From the NCBI RefSeq assembly GCF_938029845.1, contig NZ_CALHGG010000073.1, forward strand, positions 1-8,100: DNA of 8,100 nt. Reading direction: 5' to 3'. The stretch's first letter is position 1. Every line of letters starts with the position of its first letter. The position numbers and the translations under genes were made by a program. The DNA comes from an uncultured Capnocytophaga sp. Lineage in GTDB: Bacteria > Bacteroidota > Bacteroidia > Flavobacteriales > Flavobacteriaceae. The notes under the pieces were generated by a model. The model did not search any database. It had not been told where the DNA came from and worked only from the letters and a program-made list of their open reading frames with translations. This document shows, in pieces, positions 6,895 through 8,100 of this stretch.

Positions 6895-6936
6895 TAAAAT
6901 TACACTTAAATTATGATTGTTTGTTATGTAATTTTA
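6895..6936 (-). promoter_or_regulatory. 5'-end stem-loop of the lipoprotein transcript
   Basis: TAAAATTACA (6895-6904) and TGTAATTTTA (6927-6936) are perfect 10-bp inverted arms around 22 bases. The predicted start of transcription, about 7 bases past the -7 box, falls at or next to 6936, so the mRNA would begin almost exactly with this stem. A 5'-terminal stem of this kind protects some abundant outer-membrane mRNAs (the E. coli ompA leader is the known case). An operator site for a dimeric repressor is the alternative. Confidence 0.5.
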
Positions 6937-6942
6937 CGGAGA

Positions 6943-6973
6943 CAAATTTACAAAATTATTTCAAACAACCAAA
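6943..6973 (-). promoter_or_regulatory. Consensus Bacteroidetes promoter for the lipoprotein-barrel unit
   Basis: On the minus strand TTTG (6973 to 6970) is followed, after exactly 19 bases, by TAAATTTG (6950 to 6943). Both match the Bacteroidetes TTTG / TAnnTTTG consensus without mismatch and at a favoured spacing. The leader to the ATG at 6841 would be about 95 bases. This is the best promoter in the window and suggests strong expression. Confidence 0.75.
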
Positions 6974-7176
6974 TAAAAAAAATAGATTTATATTCCAAAA
7001 TATATTTATTTTGCAGTTTTATTTTCTAAAAATAAGAATGTTTTTTAGACTAAACAGAAAAACACTAATTTATCATTTTACCAATACAACAAGAAGAAGA
7101 TTATTTTATCCATTTATTAAAAGATTGTTATCTACCGAAATGTATCTTACCAAATAATAGTTTTACATTATAAAGA
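6974..7176. other. AT-rich gap without a convincing gene
   Basis: This stretch between the exonuclease stop side and the lipoprotein promoter is strongly AT-rich with many A and T runs. One short plus-strand frame from the ATG at 7038 (about 40 codons, Arg- and Phe-rich) is open but has no promoter match, no recognisable domain and low-complexity composition. I see no RNA gene or clear terminator. A/T tracts just upstream of the lipoprotein promoter could act as an upstream element or a bend. Confidence 0.4.
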
Positions 7177-7200
7177 AATGAGACAACAAACTAATTAGCT
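7177..7200 (-). repeat. Three octamer units over the exonuclease stop codon
   Basis: Read on the minus strand, 7200 to 7177 is AGCTAATT, AGTTTGTT, GTCTCATT. The first and last are identical to units of the array before nadK (3255-3262 and 3239-3246). The exonuclease TAA stop lies inside the first unit, and the repeats continue into the 3' untranslated side. Confidence 0.6.
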
Positions 7201-7890
7201 TGTTATAAAGATTTCTTTTTCTGTAAGAAGTGGTTCTCCTTTCATTCTTAGGAGAATTTGGGCAACAGTAAGAGTATCACGCTCGCAATACTTACGAATG
7301 CGTTCTATATCGTGCAGCTCATAATAAACATGCATCACTTCGCTGCCATCTATATCTTCCTTAGGAGAGGGAATGCCGAGGGTGTAAGCTAAGAGCTTGA
7401 GAGAGGTGTAGTGTTTATAGTCGCCAAACTTCCACAGCTCCAAGGTATCCAAGTGAGGCACCTCCCATGGTTTCTTACCATAATATTGTAGCATCTTAGG
7501 AATAGGTAATCCTTGTACCAAGAGACGACGAGCAATAAAGGGAAAGTCAAATTCCTTGCCATTATGAGCCGCCAGCAGGTGGTGCGGTCCGCTGAAGTGC
7601 TGTTCTAGTAGTTCAGAGAAAGCCTCGAGAATCTCTCGCTCCTCACCTGTAAAAGAACGCAAGCGAAACTGTCGCCTGCCATCGGCAAATCTCAGATAGC
7701 CTACCGAAATACAAACGATCTTGCCAAACTCCGCCCATATCCCTGCCCGAGGGTAGTAGTCCTCAGCCAGAGTCTCTCCGCGGATATAGCGTGTCTTCTC
7801 CTCCCATAATTCTTGTGCCTGAGGGGGTACTTCACTATAAGAAGAGTATAGGGGAACGGTTTCTATGTCTAAGAATAGGATATTGTTCAA
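7195..7890 (-). CDS. DEDDy 3'-5' exonuclease related to the PolB exonuclease domain
   Basis: A 231-residue stand-alone nuclease of the ribonuclease H-like, DnaQ/PolB exonuclease superfamily. The two-metal active site is visible: Exo I LFLDIETVP with Asp8 and Glu10, Exo II HNGKEFDFPFIARR with Asp115, and Exo III YCERD with Tyr201 and Asp205, the YxxxD pattern that defines the DEDDy subgroup. Such proteins remove nucleotides from DNA (or RNA) 3' ends; the cellular role of this family is not settled, and no polymerase domain is attached. The only plausible start is TTG at 7890: a TAA stop lies two codons upstream, and the next Met comes after Exo II. Homologues I recall begin in the same way just before ILFLDIETVP, which supports TTG. 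It has no obvious partner gene here, and no consensus promoter is seen upstream. Confidence 0.9.
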   Translation of the reverse strand: MNNILFLDIETVPLYSSYSEVPPQAQELWEEKTRYIRGETLAEDYYPRAGIWAEFGKIVCISVGYLRFADGRRQFRLRSFTGEEREILEAFSELLEQHFSGPHHLLAAHNGKEFDFPFIARRLLVQGLPIPKMLQYYGKKPWEVPHLDTLELWKFGDYKHYTSLKLLAYTLGIPSPKEDIDGSEVMHVYYELHDIERIRKYCERDTLTVAQILLRMKGEPLLTEKEIFITS

Positions 7891-7892
7891 GG

Positions 7893-7913
7893 GTTAGGGG
7901 TTAATAGTTAATG
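7893..7913 (-). repeat. Three heptamer repeats next to the exonuclease start
   Basis: On the plus strand GTTAGGG, GTTAATA and GTTAATG follow each other at 7893-7899, 7900-7906 and 7907-7913, ending two bases from the TTG start. On the minus strand the leader thus reads CATTAAC, TATTAAC, CCCTAAC before the start, so the ribosome-binding region is made of repeat units. Confidence 0.5.
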
Positions 7914-7960
7914 ATTTAGGTTTCGTAGATTCTGTAACCCGCTGATGTTCATCCCCCTTA

Positions 7961-7978
7961 CCTTCTCTCCAAAGAAGG
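7961..7978. other. Small hairpin in the right-hand intergenic region
   Basis: CCTTCT (7961-7966) and AGAAGG (7973-7978) form a 6-bp stem with a 6-base loop. On the plus strand GAGGTTTTAT follows, too weak to call a terminator. The surrounding 7914-8100 holds no gene I can support. A plus-strand ATG at 8072 opens a frame (MTITGKHQY) to the window edge, and a minus-strand frame enters from the edge and stops at 8060-8062; neither is long enough to judge. Confidence 0.3.
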
Positions 7979-8100
7979 AGGTTTTATCTACAAATAATAA
8001 TCTATCTGTCACAAAGGTGATTGTCTATAAAAAGCAACTTACGAAACTTAAATTAATGGTTAATCATCATAATGACCATAACAGGTAAGCATCAATACTT

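Noticed and set aside
7038..7157. Plus-strand short frame of about 40 codons in the AT-rich gap, Arg/Phe-rich
   Set aside because: Low-complexity composition, no promoter match, no domain. The longer version starting at 6921 would also run through the lipoprotein leader and promoter on the other strand.
7893..7913. Telomere-like repeat (GGGTTAGGGG)
   Set aside because: Only one G-rich unit is present and the neighbouring units are GTTAATA/GTTAATG; it fits a degenerate heptamer, not a telomere.
8060..8100. Start of a plus-strand gene (ATG 8072) or end of a minus-strand gene (stop at 8060-8062)
   Set aside because: Fewer than 15 codons are visible for either; the choice cannot be made from this window.

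Overview
The window looks like chromosomal DNA from a member of Bacteroidota, most likely Flavobacteriaceae and plausibly Capnocytophaga. The pointers are a class III glutamine synthetase of Bacteroidetes type, promoters fitting the Bacteroidetes TTTG / TAnnTTTG pattern, A-rich leaders without Shine-Dalgarno sequences, and a lipoprotein whose residues after the lipid-anchored Cys resemble the Capnocytophaga surface-export signal. The genus is inferred from these features, not from a database match.

Layout: the left edge (1-709, minus) is the N-terminal half of SufB, a scaffold protein for Fe-S cluster assembly. A regulatory gap of about 255 bases separates it from the divergent glnN (966-3152, plus; class III glutamine synthetase). 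An array of sixteen degenerate 8-bp repeats starts on the last base of the glnN stop codon and ends four bases before nadK (3283-4164, plus; NAD kinase). Next comes a convergent gap with a decayed stretch of the same repeat and a strong bidirectional terminator (4396-4428).

From 6973 down to 4447 on the minus strand lies a two-gene unit that is the least understood part of the window. A consensus promoter is followed by a leader whose predicted 5' end can fold into a 10-bp hairpin. Then come an Ala-rich, coiled-coil lipoprotein of 497 aa, an intercistronic hairpin, and a 265-aa secreted beta-rich protein with the look of an outer-membrane barrel. This is a candidate cell-surface pair with no function I can name. 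After an AT-rich gap with no convincing gene comes a DEDDy 3'-5' exonuclease of the PolB-related type (7195-7890, minus), which needs a TTG start. The last 210 bases hold short repeats and no identifiable gene.

The housekeeping genes (Fe-S assembly, nitrogen assimilation, NADP synthesis, exonuclease) look unrelated functionally. The most notable non-coding signal is one family of octamer repeats (roughly NNCTAATT / GNCTCATT) that recurs at or over the stop codons of three different genes.
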